This document shows positions 1 to 8,252 of a stretch of 64,000 bases of DNA, in pieces. Source of the DNA: CAVWDU01 sp963840725 (GTDB lineage Bacteria; Pseudomonadota; Gammaproteobacteria; Pseudomonadales; Halieaceae); assembly GCA_963840725.1 (NCBI GenBank), contig CAWIZY010000011.1, positions 39,985 to 103,984 on the forward strand, written 5' to 3'. The notes beneath the pieces were generated by a model. It was not told the DNA's origin. It searched no databases and was given only the letters and a program-made list of their open reading frames with translations. Positions within the stretch are counted from its first letter, which is position 1. The number at the start of each line of letters is the position of its first letter. The translations under genes were made by a program, and so were the position numbers.

Positions 1-1290
1 AGCGGTGAATGGGAGGGGCGGTTCGAGCAAGTTCAGCGAGATCTGCTCAACCCACTGGCGGATAAACTCGAGGTGAGCCTTGAGGAGATGGAGGATTTCT
101 TTCTTTCAGGCCCTTATCATCACATGGTGATCGGTTTCGTCTTCGAGGAATTTGCAACTGTTTTGTGGGATAGTGAGAAACGCAATCTGACCGAGGCCTA
201 CCTCGAACACCGAGGGTGGCGTGAAGGATCTGCAGGTCGTCGGTACCTGCAGGCCCTGGGGGACTCCGAGCTGCAGTTTTGGGAAATCACGGCGGTAAAG
301 CCCGGAGCCTACGCGGAGCTGCGTCCCTATGGAAGTGCCGACAAATCGATTCGCGTCCAAGAGAAAGCTGCCACCGAGAGCCTCCACCAATGGGACGGAC
401 TGGTCGCCCGGGTCCTCCACATCGGAGCAACTCCCGTGTTCAGCGGTGCCATGTTGCCCTTCAGGCCCGAACTGGCGGCGCGCATCCAGTCGGTGCTGTC
501 TGCTGCAGCCGAACAGGCCCAGCAGCTTGTGCAGGAATTAATCGAACAGGGGGAGATGGAGCCTGCGTCCGCCAATCTTGAGGAGATAGTCCGTTTCACA
601 CTGGAATCCGAACTGGCGGGCGTGGCTTTCCTGATCTGGGCGATGGATCTCTATCTTCAGTCAATGAGGCCGTCACCCGTATATCGGAACATGGATGACG
701 AGCCCATCGAACCTACCGAGGTGCGGTTCCCGCTTCGCGCGGACCGCTTAGCGGTAGGCAGGGCTCTCGATGCGTCGCCAGTTCTGCACAGGGATGACGG
801 GGAGACAAACTGGAGCTGGTTTCCCGAACCCTACGACGACATCGACTTTGGTGAGCGGGTGAGTATCTTGGGGCATATTGCACTGAGCGGCGACCACCTC
901 GAGCTGCAGACCAACTCCGCTGCAAGAGCCGATCGAGGCCGGAACCAGTTGGCCTCCTTGCTCGGTGACCTTGTGGGGCCACCACTCACTGTCCACGACA
1001 ATATGATGCCCATGAAGGATAGTGAAGAGCCTTTGGAGCCACTCTCAGACATTCCTCCCGAATTACAGGAGGCACTCACGGCTCAATTGACCAGCCACTA
1101 CCGCAAAACCCTGGATGAGCCCATTCCCATGCCCAATGGTCTGAGTCCACGCCAGTGCGCGGCGGACCCGGCACTGCGAGACGAGGTGGTCGGCTGGCTC
1201 AAACAGCTGGAGAATTCAACCGAGCGTTCGCCGGGGCCGCCCTATGATTTCAGCTGGATGTGGGACGAACTTGGCCTGACGCGCGACTGA
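1..1290 (+). CDS. Hypothetical protein, SEC-C-associated type (5'-truncated by window edge)
   Basis: The reading frame is open from the first base, so the gene starts upstream of the window; the GTG at 73 is only an internal candidate. About 429 residues are visible. The C-terminal part (HYRKTLDEPIPMPNGLSPRQ, about 55 residues before the stop) resembles the HYR-W-DEP-P-L-G-TPR-A segment common at the end of uncharacterised SEC-C-type bacterial proteins, sometimes annotated as an Xre/MbcA/ParS toxin-binding-like domain. No cysteine-rich SEC-C zinc motif is visible at the end. The rest is acidic with no signal peptide or membrane segment. Function unknown; the family suggestion is from memory and moderate at best. 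Confidence 0.7.
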   Translation, partial: SGEWEGRFEQVQRDLLNPLADKLEVSLEEMEDFFLSGPYHHMVIGFVFEEFATVLWDSEKRNLTEAYLEHRGWREGSAGRRYLQALGDSELQFWEITAVKPGAYAELRPYGSADKSIRVQEKAATESLHQWDGLVARVLHIGATPVFSGAMLPFRPELAARIQSVLSAAAEQAQQLVQELIEQGEMEPASANLEEIVRFTLESELAGVAFLIWAMDLYLQSMRPSPVYRNMDDEPIEPTEVRFPLRADRLAVGRALDASPVLHRDDGETNWSWFPEPYDDIDFGERVSILGHIALSGDHLELQTNSAARADRGRNQLASLLGDLVGPPLTVHDNMMPMKDSEEPLEPLSDIPPELQEALTAQLTSHYRKTLDEPIPMPNGLSPRQCAADPALRDEVVGWLKQLENSTERSPGPPYDFSWMWDELGLTRD

Positions 1291-1339
1291 GGTGGAAATC
1301 CTTGATGGAGTGACTGCACACGCAAGCAGACATGGGCGC

Positions 1340-1590
1340 AGAGTTGTTTTCGGGAGTTGTTTCGGGACACAAGTTGTTTCGGGGAGTTGTTTGCACCCAA
1401 AAGTTGTTTGGGGACACCCAAGAGATTCGTTTCTGAGAGAGCTGTTTCGGAGGGAGTTGTTTCGGGACACCCAAGATATTCGTTTCTGAGAGTTGTTTCG
1501 GGACAGAGTTGTTTCGGGACACCCAAGTTGTTTGGGGACACCCAAGAGATTCGTTTCTGAGAGAGCTGTTTCGGAGAGCAATTACAGAAC
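1340..1590. repeat. REP-like repeat cluster, left of the RAYT gene
   Basis: Several copies of GTTGTTT[C/G]GGGACACCCAAG lie in tandem (for example 1403-1422, 1456-1475, 1508-1527, 1527-1546), with shorter variants at 1356 and 1492. They alternate with a GATTCGTTTCTGAGAGAGC segment. A 52-bp block is perfectly repeated at 1401-1452 and 1525-1576. The core GGACACCC recurs inverted on the other side of the adjacent transposase gene. No spacers of CRISPR type are present. From 1600 to 1814, before the transposase stop, I see nothing else. Confidence 0.8.
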
Positions 1591-1814
1591 ACCCAACATC
1601 AGCTCACTGCTCGCTCGTAGGAGGCAGGATCGGGCTTTTGGAGACCGGCGGTGCTTCACGGTCGGGTCGTAGGTGAAACGGCAGAATCGATTGATGGTCA
1701 GCGGATTGGTAAGCAGCAACTGCCGAACCGCTCGAACGCTGGAGAGACAACTTTTGTGTGCGGTGATCTAACAATCAGCCAGCCGAGTTCCTTGACTGAC
1801 CCGATCATTGATAC

Positions 1815-2819
1815 TCAAGCAGCGTTGTAGAGAAGTCCTAGCTTGCCTGAGCCCTTTATCCAGCAACGCCCTGAAGAGGCCGCGTAACTGCGCATCCGCG
1901 CCAGAGCGCCAATAGCCTGCAGGGAAGATGTCTGGATATCGCAGACCAGGGCCATCCACTGTTGGCTATCTATCGACAGCCGGTTCAAGGCTGGAACGGC
2001 CTCCCGCGACATGACACCCCGGTTGCCAGCGCGCACGCAGCGGCCAGTAGCAGCCACCAGAGCCAGATAATCGTCCAGCCTGATTGGAAGACCTCGGCTA
2101 CTCTCAAGCGACTCGCCGCCCTCTGAAAACGGCGATAGCGACGGGCTTGACGTGTTGCCTGCTGGCGCAGTCTCGGTAAGCCTTCTCGCCTTTAGGCGTT
2201 CCTGCACCGAGGTGAAGTCCGAATCGCGTATGGTCTCTGCCATCCCGGCCCGGATCGGGTTCAGATCGACATAGGCCATACAGGACAGGACCGCCGCCTC
2301 ATCCAGCAAGGCTTTGGACTTAAAGCGCCCCTCCCAGAATCGCCCCGTGCAGTCGTCCTCAGCATTCGCCCTGCGCGCAATGTGTTCATTCAGGCAACGC
2401 ATAAACCAGCTGATGTCATAGAGCCGGGCACGCCACACGGCGGCAATCGCCGCCACGGTGGCAGCCTGGGCCGCCGTGAGCGGCTGCCCGGCCAGTTTCT
2501 GTTGGACCAGCAGGGGCCCGCTAAACATCCGGGTCCAGCGTTCGATGACCTCATCGTCGCTCCAGTGCTGTGCCCGGGCCTGATCCACCCGCAGCACCAC
2601 GTGGTAGTGATTACTCATAATGGCGTAGGCACAGAGTTCGATGCCAAAGGCCGAGGCCTGCAGCTTGAGCCGTTCAACCAGCCAGGCGCGGCGGTGATTG
2701 AAATCCTGCCCGGTGTACTGATCTTTACCACACAGGAAAGCCCGGCGAACGCAGCGGGCGATGCAGTGGTAGTAGGGTGTCTCGCTGAGCGAGATCTGTG
2801 CGGAGCGCCGGATGGTCAT
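1815..2819 (-). CDS. REP-associated tyrosine transposase (RAYT, Y1_Tnp/IS200-like)
   Basis: 334 residues. The start chosen is the ATG at 2819, preceded by AGGAGGTCAAGG on the minus strand; an in-frame ATG 63 nt upstream lacks a ribosome site. The N-terminal 170 residues carry the Y1 transposase fold: a YYHCIARCVRRAFLC segment, the metal-binding HUH-type motif as NHYHVVL, and a later LNEHIARRANAEDDCTGRFW block typical of RAYTs. The C-terminal region ends in a GRCWIKG motif common in this subgroup. RAYTs are single-copy domesticated relatives of IS200 transposases that nick and join REP sequences. Repeat clusters on both sides, in opposite orientation, fit its being the enzyme for those repeats. 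It looks intact. Confidence 0.9.
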   Translation of the reverse strand: MTIRRSAQISLSETPYYHCIARCVRRAFLCGKDQYTGQDFNHRRAWLVERLKLQASAFGIELCAYAIMSNHYHVVLRVDQARAQHWSDDEVIERWTRMFSGPLLVQQKLAGQPLTAAQAATVAAIAAVWRARLYDISWFMRCLNEHIARRANAEDDCTGRFWEGRFKSKALLDEAAVLSCMAYVDLNPIRAGMAETIRDSDFTSVQERLKARRLTETAPAGNTSSPSLSPFSEGGESLESSRGLPIRLDDYLALVAATGRCVRAGNRGVMSREAVPALNRLSIDSQQWMALVCDIQTSSLQAIGALARMRSYAASSGRCWIKGSGKLGLLYNAA

Positions 2820-2907
2820 CCTTGACCTCCTGGGGTGGCTGAACGACACACCTAGCTTAGCCGTCAGCCTCGCGATGGCCAAGGGATTGGCCGGTTATGG
2901 TGGGAGA

Positions 2908-3082
2908 TTGGTGGGTGTCCTGAACTGACACTGAACTGACATTGCACCTTATTGCACGCTGGTGACCACGGAATTCGCTAGTTGTGGTTGGATGTTGGTG
3001 GGTGTCCCCCATTGCGCTATTGGTGGGTGTCCTCCATTGCGTGGCTGCGTTGTTGCGTTGTTGGTGGGTGTCCTCCATTGCG
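2908..3082. repeat. REP-like repeat cluster, right of the RAYT gene
   Basis: Four copies of TTGGTGGGTGTCC are found at 2908-2920, 2995-3007, 3020-3032 and 3061-3073. The last two extend identically through CTCCATTGCG. The reverse complement, GGACACCCACCAA, matches the core of the left cluster, so the transposase gene sits between inverted repeat groups. Between copies one and two are small duplications (ACTGAACTGAC, ATTGCAC). The remaining stretch from 3083 to 3345 up to the next gene holds nothing I recognise. Confidence 0.75.
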
Positions 3083-3345
3083 CTCCTGCGATGGTTCATA
3101 TTCCGTGTTTACGAGGCGGGAGTCCAATAGCCGATGAATTGCGCCCCGGCAAACGAGACATAACCTGGGTATGGTGAATCTGGGCTCTTCCGGGTCACCG
3201 GTCATGATTGCCGTCCGTGCTTTGTCCATCTCATGCCCAGCCAATTGCTGGCGACTAAACCCAGTGTGTAATAGAGTTCGTAGCAGTAGGGGGCTAAGTC
3301 AAGACTCTGCTATCTGTCAGCCATTCATCCCAGGATACTTAATTT

Positions 3346-3678
3346 ATGCATCGCATTAATCACTTGCTCTTCAGCAGTATGTTTGCCGTGACGTTGGCCA
3401 CGGCTAACGCCCAGGCAGACGTCGCGGAGGACAGCTCAGCAGCGTTCAAGGCCGGTAACGAAGCGTTAGGCGCGGCCCTCGGTTTGCCTGCTGCCGAATC
3501 CACGGTAACCACCCATGCCAATGGCATGACCTCCGCTACTATGGGTCTGTCTGCCATGAAAATGCTGGTCGTGCGCCAAAACGCTGACGGCAGCGTGAGC
3601 TACGACCATGCTGCTTCCGCTGAGGATGCCAAGGAATTCATCGAAAATGGTCACAGTCACAGTCCGGCGGAGGAGTAA
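3346..3678 (+). CDS. Small secreted protein (post-PEP-CTERM-like)
   Basis: 110 residues beginning with a typical signal peptide (about 25 residues, hydrophobic core then A-Q-A-D). The mature protein is short, with a conserved-looking central block MGLSAMKMLVVRQNADGSVS and a histidine-rich tail (NGHSHSPAEE). I recall similar small proteins labelled post-PEP-CTERM-1 beside PEP-CTERM or PA-domain secreted proteins in Xanthomonadales and marine bacteria; that label is from memory. It ends three bases before the start of the metalloprotease gene, so the two are almost certainly co-transcribed and possibly translationally coupled. The likely role is as an exported partner or chaperone of the protease, which is inference only. 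Confidence 0.75.
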   Translation: MHRINHLLFSSMFAVTLATANAQADVAEDSSAAFKAGNEALGAALGLPAAESTVTTHANGMTSATMGLSAMKMLVVRQNADGSVSYDHAASAEDAKEFIENGHSHSPAEE

Positions 3679-3681
3679 GGC

Positions 3682-5103
3682 ATGAGCTCAAGTAAGCGAT
3701 TTGTTACCAGCCTGGCTGCATGCGCGGTGGCCACGTCCCTGTCTGTTGGCGTCTCGGCGGCCAACATAGTCATCAACAATGTTGACCCGCCCGGCGAGGG
3801 CCTCAATGACCCCACTCCGGCGACACCAATAGGTGGCAATAACGGACTAACCGTCGGCGAGCAACGTCTCAATGCTTTCCAGTTCGCCGCCGAGCGTTGG
3901 GGTGAAACTGTAGCGAGCGACGTCACCGTTATCGTGCAGGCCTCGTTCTCGCCCCTGTCCTGCAGCGCCACGGGAGGCGTACTGGGTGCTGCCGGGCCAC
4001 TGCAGATTTTTGCGGATTTTCCGGGAGCCGGACAGTCCAATACCTTCTATCATGCAGCACTGGCCAACTCCCAGGCGGGCGTTGACCTCGCGCCGGGGCC
4101 ACCGGACCCAGGCCTGCTCGCGCCGCCCTTCAACGATGACATCGTGGCATTCTTCAATGCCAACCTGGGTTCCCCGGGCTGTCTCGAGGCGTCCGGCTGG
4201 TACTATGGCTTCGATGGCAATGAGGCCGCGAACGAGATCGACTTCACCGCTGTTGTAACTCACGAAATCGCCCATGGGCTTGGCTTTTCCGAGTTTGCGG
4301 ACGAGGGCACCGGCTCACTGATCGCGGGAATACCCGGTATTTACTCGCGCTTCATGCTGGACACCGGCCTGGGGAAAATCGTCGCCGACATGACCGACGC
4401 TGAGCGCCTGCAGGCCCAGGTGTCCGGCGACAACCTGGTCTGGATCGGTGACAGCGTAACCGCTGCCGCACCCAGCCTGCTGGGGCCCAAGCCCAGTATC
4501 CGGATATTGCGACCCAAAGCCATTGAGGGCACGGTTGCCGTCCAGCAGGCAAGCTTCGGGCCGTCACTGACCCTCGGTGGGGGCACCACGGGCCAGGTCA
4601 TTCTGGCTGACGATGGGGAAGCGGTCCCCACCGATGCCTGCGAGCCCATCCAAAACAAGCTCGATGGTAAAATCGCCCTCATCGATCGCGGCGGCTGTGC
4701 CTTCACCACCAAGGTGCTGAATGCCCAGACGGCCGGCGCCAAGGGCGCTATGGTGGCCAACAATCAGCCCGGCGGACCGGCACCCATGGGTGGTTTCAGC
4801 CCATTGGTTACCATTCCGTCCGTGGGCATCACCCTGGAACAGGGCGATGCTTTCAAGGCGGCTGGTAAGGCCAACGTGAAGTTGATACTGGACCCATCCA
4901 GGTTGGCGGGCGCCAACGACGATGGACTGGTGCAGTTGTACGCACCCAACCCGGTGCAACCGGGCTCGTCCAAGTCCCACTGGGATACTTCGGCGACGCC
5001 CAACCTGCTGATGGAGCCCTCGATCACGCCGACGCTTGACGTCGGTGAGACGCTGGACCTCACGCCTAACCTCTTTGAGGACATCGGCTGGATCCTGCAA
5101 TAA
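3682..5103 (+). CDS. Secreted zinc metalloprotease with inserted PA domain
   Basis: 473 residues, start ATG preceded by GGAGGAG. Signal peptide about residues 1-27. Zinc-binding motif HEIAHGLGFSEF at residues 194-205: the HExxHxxG part is metzincin-like, but the third ligand position of the classic HExxHxxGxxH is occupied by Glu204. A protease-associated (PA) domain follows at roughly 295-410 (IDRGGCAFTTKV and VTIPSVGI blocks). The chain then returns to a segment with NLLMEPSI near residue 445, a plausible Met-turn, so the PA domain lies inside the catalytic unit. Exported, probably to the periplasm or outside. No membrane anchor or PEP-CTERM sorting signal is seen at the C-terminus. Downstream hairpins end the operon. 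Confidence 0.85.
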   Translation: MSSSKRFVTSLAACAVATSLSVGVSAANIVINNVDPPGEGLNDPTPATPIGGNNGLTVGEQRLNAFQFAAERWGETVASDVTVIVQASFSPLSCSATGGVLGAAGPLQIFADFPGAGQSNTFYHAALANSQAGVDLAPGPPDPGLLAPPFNDDIVAFFNANLGSPGCLEASGWYYGFDGNEAANEIDFTAVVTHEIAHGLGFSEFADEGTGSLIAGIPGIYSRFMLDTGLGKIVADMTDAERLQAQVSGDNLVWIGDSVTAAAPSLLGPKPSIRILRPKAIEGTVAVQQASFGPSLTLGGGTTGQVILADDGEAVPTDACEPIQNKLDGKIALIDRGGCAFTTKVLNAQTAGAKGAMVANNQPGGPAPMGGFSPLVTIPSVGITLEQGDAFKAAGKANVKLILDPSRLAGANDDGLVQLYAPNPVQPGSSKSHWDTSATPNLLMEPSITPTLDVGETLDLTPNLFEDIGWILQ

Positions 5104-5110
5104 GGGCCTG

Positions 5111-5174
5111 ACCCGGCACAAGTTGCCGGGTTGCTACCAGAAGGCGACGCGCGCAATGGCGTCGCCTTTTTTTT
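5111..5174 (+). terminator. Double hairpin rho-independent terminator
   Basis: A first perfect hairpin ACCCGGCA-CAAGT-TGCCGGGT (5111-5131) is followed by a second with a 10-bp stem (AAGGCGACGC at 5141-5150, GCGTCGCCTT at 5159-5168) that runs into eight T residues. It lies eight bases after the protease stop and is in the right orientation to end the 3346-5103 operon. The next 300 bases, up to the inverted repeat at 5478, contain nothing I can identify. Confidence 0.85.
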
Positions 5175-5477
5175 GCCCGGTTACCAGGCCCCCATTGGTC
5201 GAAGGGCTGACGACGTTTTTACGGTTTACCCAACCCGCTTTTATAGACTCTGATCTAACACAGCGGATAAAGCAGCCGGCGAGAGTGGCTCCTTTGCGGT
5301 ACCTGTTTGCCCCCCGTGCCACTTCATGCACATTGACTCTTTTAGCGAGGAAGGGGGGGGCGATAGCAGAACCCGCCTTTTCATAGATCAAGTAGCAGGG
5401 ACGCTAAGAGATTGATATAGGTTCCTGTAGGCTGTGGATGGAGATGCCCAATTAGGTCGGTAAGTTCGCAGCTGTAA

Positions 5478-5572
5478 TGGGACAGTTTACGCAATTCAGT
5501 GTGCTCAAGCGCGACCTGTGGGCTAAACCCCGACTCTCTGCCGGCTGGCAGCGAATCAGTAAACTGTCCCCA
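5478..5572. repeat. MITE/REP-doublet-like inverted repeat (GGGACAGTTTAC)
   Basis: TGGGACAGTTTAC at 5478-5490 is matched by its perfect inverse GTAAACTGTCCCA-type sequence at 5559-5571, giving 13-bp arms about 68 bp apart. Ends of the form GGGGACAG-TTTA are widespread next to RAYT/IS200-type transposases in Gammaproteobacteria (remembered pattern). The element ends almost at the stop codon of the minus-strand gene at 5580 and could act as its bidirectional terminator. Confidence 0.6.
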
Positions 5573-5579
5573 CAAAGCC

Positions 5580-6143
5580 CTACTTGACGTTTACCTCGCG
5601 GAAGCGAAAGTAGAGTTCGTCGTAGTAGACGATGTTGCCCAACTCATCCGCTTCTAGCTTCAGCCGGGTTGAGTAGGGGCCTCCGGCCTTTTTGTATTTG
5701 CCTGTCCCGGGTAATACAACGCCTTCCGTACCACCGATGAGGACAACGTCGCCGACTTTCGGCGGCAGCAGTGATTGGGGTATAAATGCCGCCGTGGGTT
5801 GGCTACCGTCCTGGCTTACCGTGTAAAACTGTCCGCCCCTGAGCTCGTAGATGATGAACTCCTCGAACTGGATGTAGGTCGTGTCGCCACCAAAGTTCTT
5901 GCCCCAGGTGTGGAGGACGCCGATGGGACGGTTTTTCATGACGTCAGTCATCTCCAGCGTGACCAGTGGCACGCAGATCTCCTCACACCATTGCTCGAGC
6001 GCCGCAGGGGTCTCGCCATCGTAGCTGTTCGGTGCAGGTGCGCCTTCCACGATGGCCATTGAACCATTCTTGGGCCCTGCAATCGCACCAGCAGCGATGC
6101 TGCAGCAGGTGACCAATGCGAAAACTGTTCCAATACGCTTCAT
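5580..6143 (-). CDS. Secreted protein of unknown function
   Basis: 187 residues from the ATG at 6143, chosen because it begins a clean signal peptide (MKRIGTVFALVTCCSIAAGA) and has GGAGAA just upstream; the frame is open further 5' but with unlike composition. The mature part contains two cysteines close together (WCEEICVPL), a LHTWGKNFGG segment and beta-rich stretches ending in a YDELYFRFREV tail. I do not recognise the family. The single exported domain is probably periplasmic. It is monocistronic: the cardiolipin synthase gene is on the same strand upstream but separated by about 300 bp. Confidence 0.7.
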   Translation of the reverse strand: MKRIGTVFALVTCCSIAAGAIAGPKNGSMAIVEGAPAPNSYDGETPAALEQWCEEICVPLVTLEMTDVMKNRPIGVLHTWGKNFGGDTTYIQFEEFIIYELRGGQFYTVSQDGSQPTAAFIPQSLLPPKVGDVVLIGGTEGVVLPGTGKYKKAGGPYSTRLKLEADELGNIVYYDELYFRFREVNVK

Positions 6144-6447
6144 AATCTTCTCCAAATTCCATTTTCGAAAGTTTGACCAATCCGTGCCGTAACAATCTCG
6201 GCATATGTTAGTAGATACCAGTTTTTGGGTTTTGGCCAGCGGCGAATTGAATCGAGAAGAGAAGAAGCGCGGATTGCTATTCGCCGTCTCCTCGGCCGGC
6301 TTCGCCGCGCGGGGGATTGTCGCGCGCATTTGACCGCGCTATGAATTCTGCCTGTAGTGGCAAGTTGGCCTGAGCATCTTGGCACAACATTGGCCCAAGC
6401 TGTTGATGGTTGTAGCCAAGTGGCATGCCCACGCTGCTGCAATCCGC

Positions 6448-7875
6448 TTAAAGCACCGGGCCCACAATAGCCAGGGTGTTGTTCCAGAGACGCTTGGTGC
6501 CAGGCCAGGCAGCGACCTCCTCAGCGGTAACCTCCCTGCAGTCGGCCAGATACGCCTGCTGACGGCTACGCATCTCGGCGGTAACCGCTTCGTCACACAG
6601 CAATATGTTGTTTTCGTAATTCAGGTCAAAACTGCGCCGATCCATATTGGCCGAACCGATCAGCGTGATCTCACCATCCACAGTCATGGTTTTGGCATGC
6701 AGGATTCCCGCCTCGTATTCATAGACCTTCACTCCGGCAGCCAGCAGATCTTCGTAGTAGCTCCTGCAGGTAGCCCCAACCGCGAAGTCGTCATTACGGG
6801 CGGGAAAAATGATTGAAGTCTCTACGCCGCGGTTTCCGGCGGCACAGATGGCGGCTTGCAGGGAATCCACCGGGACGTAATAGGGCGTGGTGATAAAGAG
6901 TTCGCGGCGAGCACTGTAGATCACCGTGTTAAACGTTTCTGGCACGGCGGAGTAGCGTGCGGTTGGGCCACTGGCGATCACCTGGGCGGGAAAGCCCGGT
7001 TCAATCGGCTCCAGCGGTTGCAGCAGGGTTTGCCTGATGTCTTCGTTGTTATAGGCCATCCAGTCAGTGGCGAACAAATGTTGGTTCTCACGCACGATAG
7101 GCCCGGTAAAGCGCATAACTGCATCCACCCAGGGCGCGTATTTCGCTTTGGTCAGAAATTCGGGATCGGCGCAGTTTTGGCTGCCGCAGTAGGTCACCCG
7201 ATTGTCAATGACCAGAATCTTGCGGTGATTGCGCAGATCGATGCGCCCACTGAAAATTCGCAGTAGCGGGTTGCCCACTTGCAATACGCGACAGACATCA
7301 ACCCCTGCCGTTTCGAGTTCTTTCCACAACGGCGATTTGATCAACAGGCGGGAGCCGATATCATCCACCATCGCCCGGCATGTAACCCCGCGGGCCGCCG
7401 CGCGTTTCAGCGCTTCGGCCATTTTTGCGCCGTTCTTATCTGGCATCCAGATGTAAAAAAGAAGATGTACATGGTGGGTGGCCGTATCTATGTCCGCCAC
7501 CATAGCGTCAATGGCTGCATTGGAATCCGCCATCAAACTGGCCTGGTTGCCGCCAACTGGCGGGTATCCGCTTATTGACTCCCCCACTCTGAACAGCGAC
7601 TGGTGGCGTGAGTGCAGCTCCGGTGCGAGTTCCTTTGCGTCCCAACCGGGTATTTCATCCACGCCCGGAATACCTGCCATTATTTGCTTCATTCTGGCGA
7701 CGCGCTTGCGGCCAATGTTGGTCTCTCCCAGCAACAGGTAGGTCACCACACCGACAAGGGGCAAGGCGAGAATGACCACTATCCAGGCGACCCGCGAGGC
7801 AGGATCCCGGTGCGGACGTATTAAAACCCGCAGAATGACCAGTAGAGTGATCAGTACGTTAACAAGTATCAGCAT
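6448..7875 (-). CDS. cls: Cardiolipin synthase (phospholipase D family)
   Basis: 475 residues. Two N-terminal membrane helices (about 2-20 and 28-48) precede two phospholipase D domains. Both HxKxxxxD catalytic motifs are intact: H217-R-K219 to D224, followed by the GSQN element, and H393-A-K395 to D400, followed by GSANMDRRSF. Length and order match bacterial ClsA-type enzymes, which condense two phosphatidylglycerols to cardiolipin and glycerol at the inner membrane. Start ATG at 7875 is preceded by AGAGGA. It stands alone. A second, different PLD protein is encoded at 22.8 kb. Confidence 0.93.
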   Translation of the reverse strand: MLILVNVLITLLVILRVLIRPHRDPASRVAWIVVILALPLVGVVTYLLLGETNIGRKRVARMKQIMAGIPGVDEIPGWDAKELAPELHSRHQSLFRVGESISGYPPVGGNQASLMADSNAAIDAMVADIDTATHHVHLLFYIWMPDKNGAKMAEALKRAAARGVTCRAMVDDIGSRLLIKSPLWKELETAGVDVCRVLQVGNPLLRIFSGRIDLRNHRKILVIDNRVTYCGSQNCADPEFLTKAKYAPWVDAVMRFTGPIVRENQHLFATDWMAYNNEDIRQTLLQPLEPIEPGFPAQVIASGPTARYSAVPETFNTVIYSARRELFITTPYYVPVDSLQAAICAAGNRGVETSIIFPARNDDFAVGATCRSYYEDLLAAGVKVYEYEAGILHAKTMTVDGEITLIGSANMDRRSFDLNYENNILLCDEAVTAEMRSRQQAYLADCREVTAEEVAAWPGTKRLWNNTLAIVGPVL

Positions 7876-8252
7876 GCTTGTGTCCTCTGTGCTTCCATTG
7901 ATTCACGTGGTGAAGATGCGCGATAAACTCACCGTACAACTATTCTTCGCCAGTCTTGTGCAAGTTCTTGCAAGCCTGCCTGCAGCCGCCGTGGGCTGCC
8001 GGGTTCGCAGGCCTCGGCGCACAAGGGCAATCGCTATCCCGGGCGCTGGAGTAATGCCAGCTTAGCAGAGGGGACAGCGCAGACGCATTGCCCGGGCTCG
8101 AATTCTGCACCAGTAATCACCCTGGCGGGTTAGAGCTGCCTCGTGGTGTCATTGGCCGACTACTCAGCAGCTGCCATGCTCGTTACAGCGCAGCACTATG
8201 GCTGTATACTTTGCGCCCGCTATCCGCACTCATTACCCGTAGGCTCCGTCTC
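7876..8252. other. Divergent intergenic region, cls/deaD
   Basis: This 377-bp stretch separates the divergent cls and deaD starts. No gene, RNA or clear promoter stands out. A long leader for deaD would not be surprising, since cold-shock helicase mRNAs often have one, but I see no cold-box motif. Confidence 0.4.

Noticed and set aside
1340..1590. CRISPR array
   Set aside because: The repeats overlap and alternate without unique spacers of constant length, and no cas gene is near; REP-type repeats next to a RAYT explain them.
2382..2825. 147-residue plus-strand gene
   Set aside because: It lies entirely opposite the conserved RAYT coding sequence and has no recognisable motif; a shadow of that gene.
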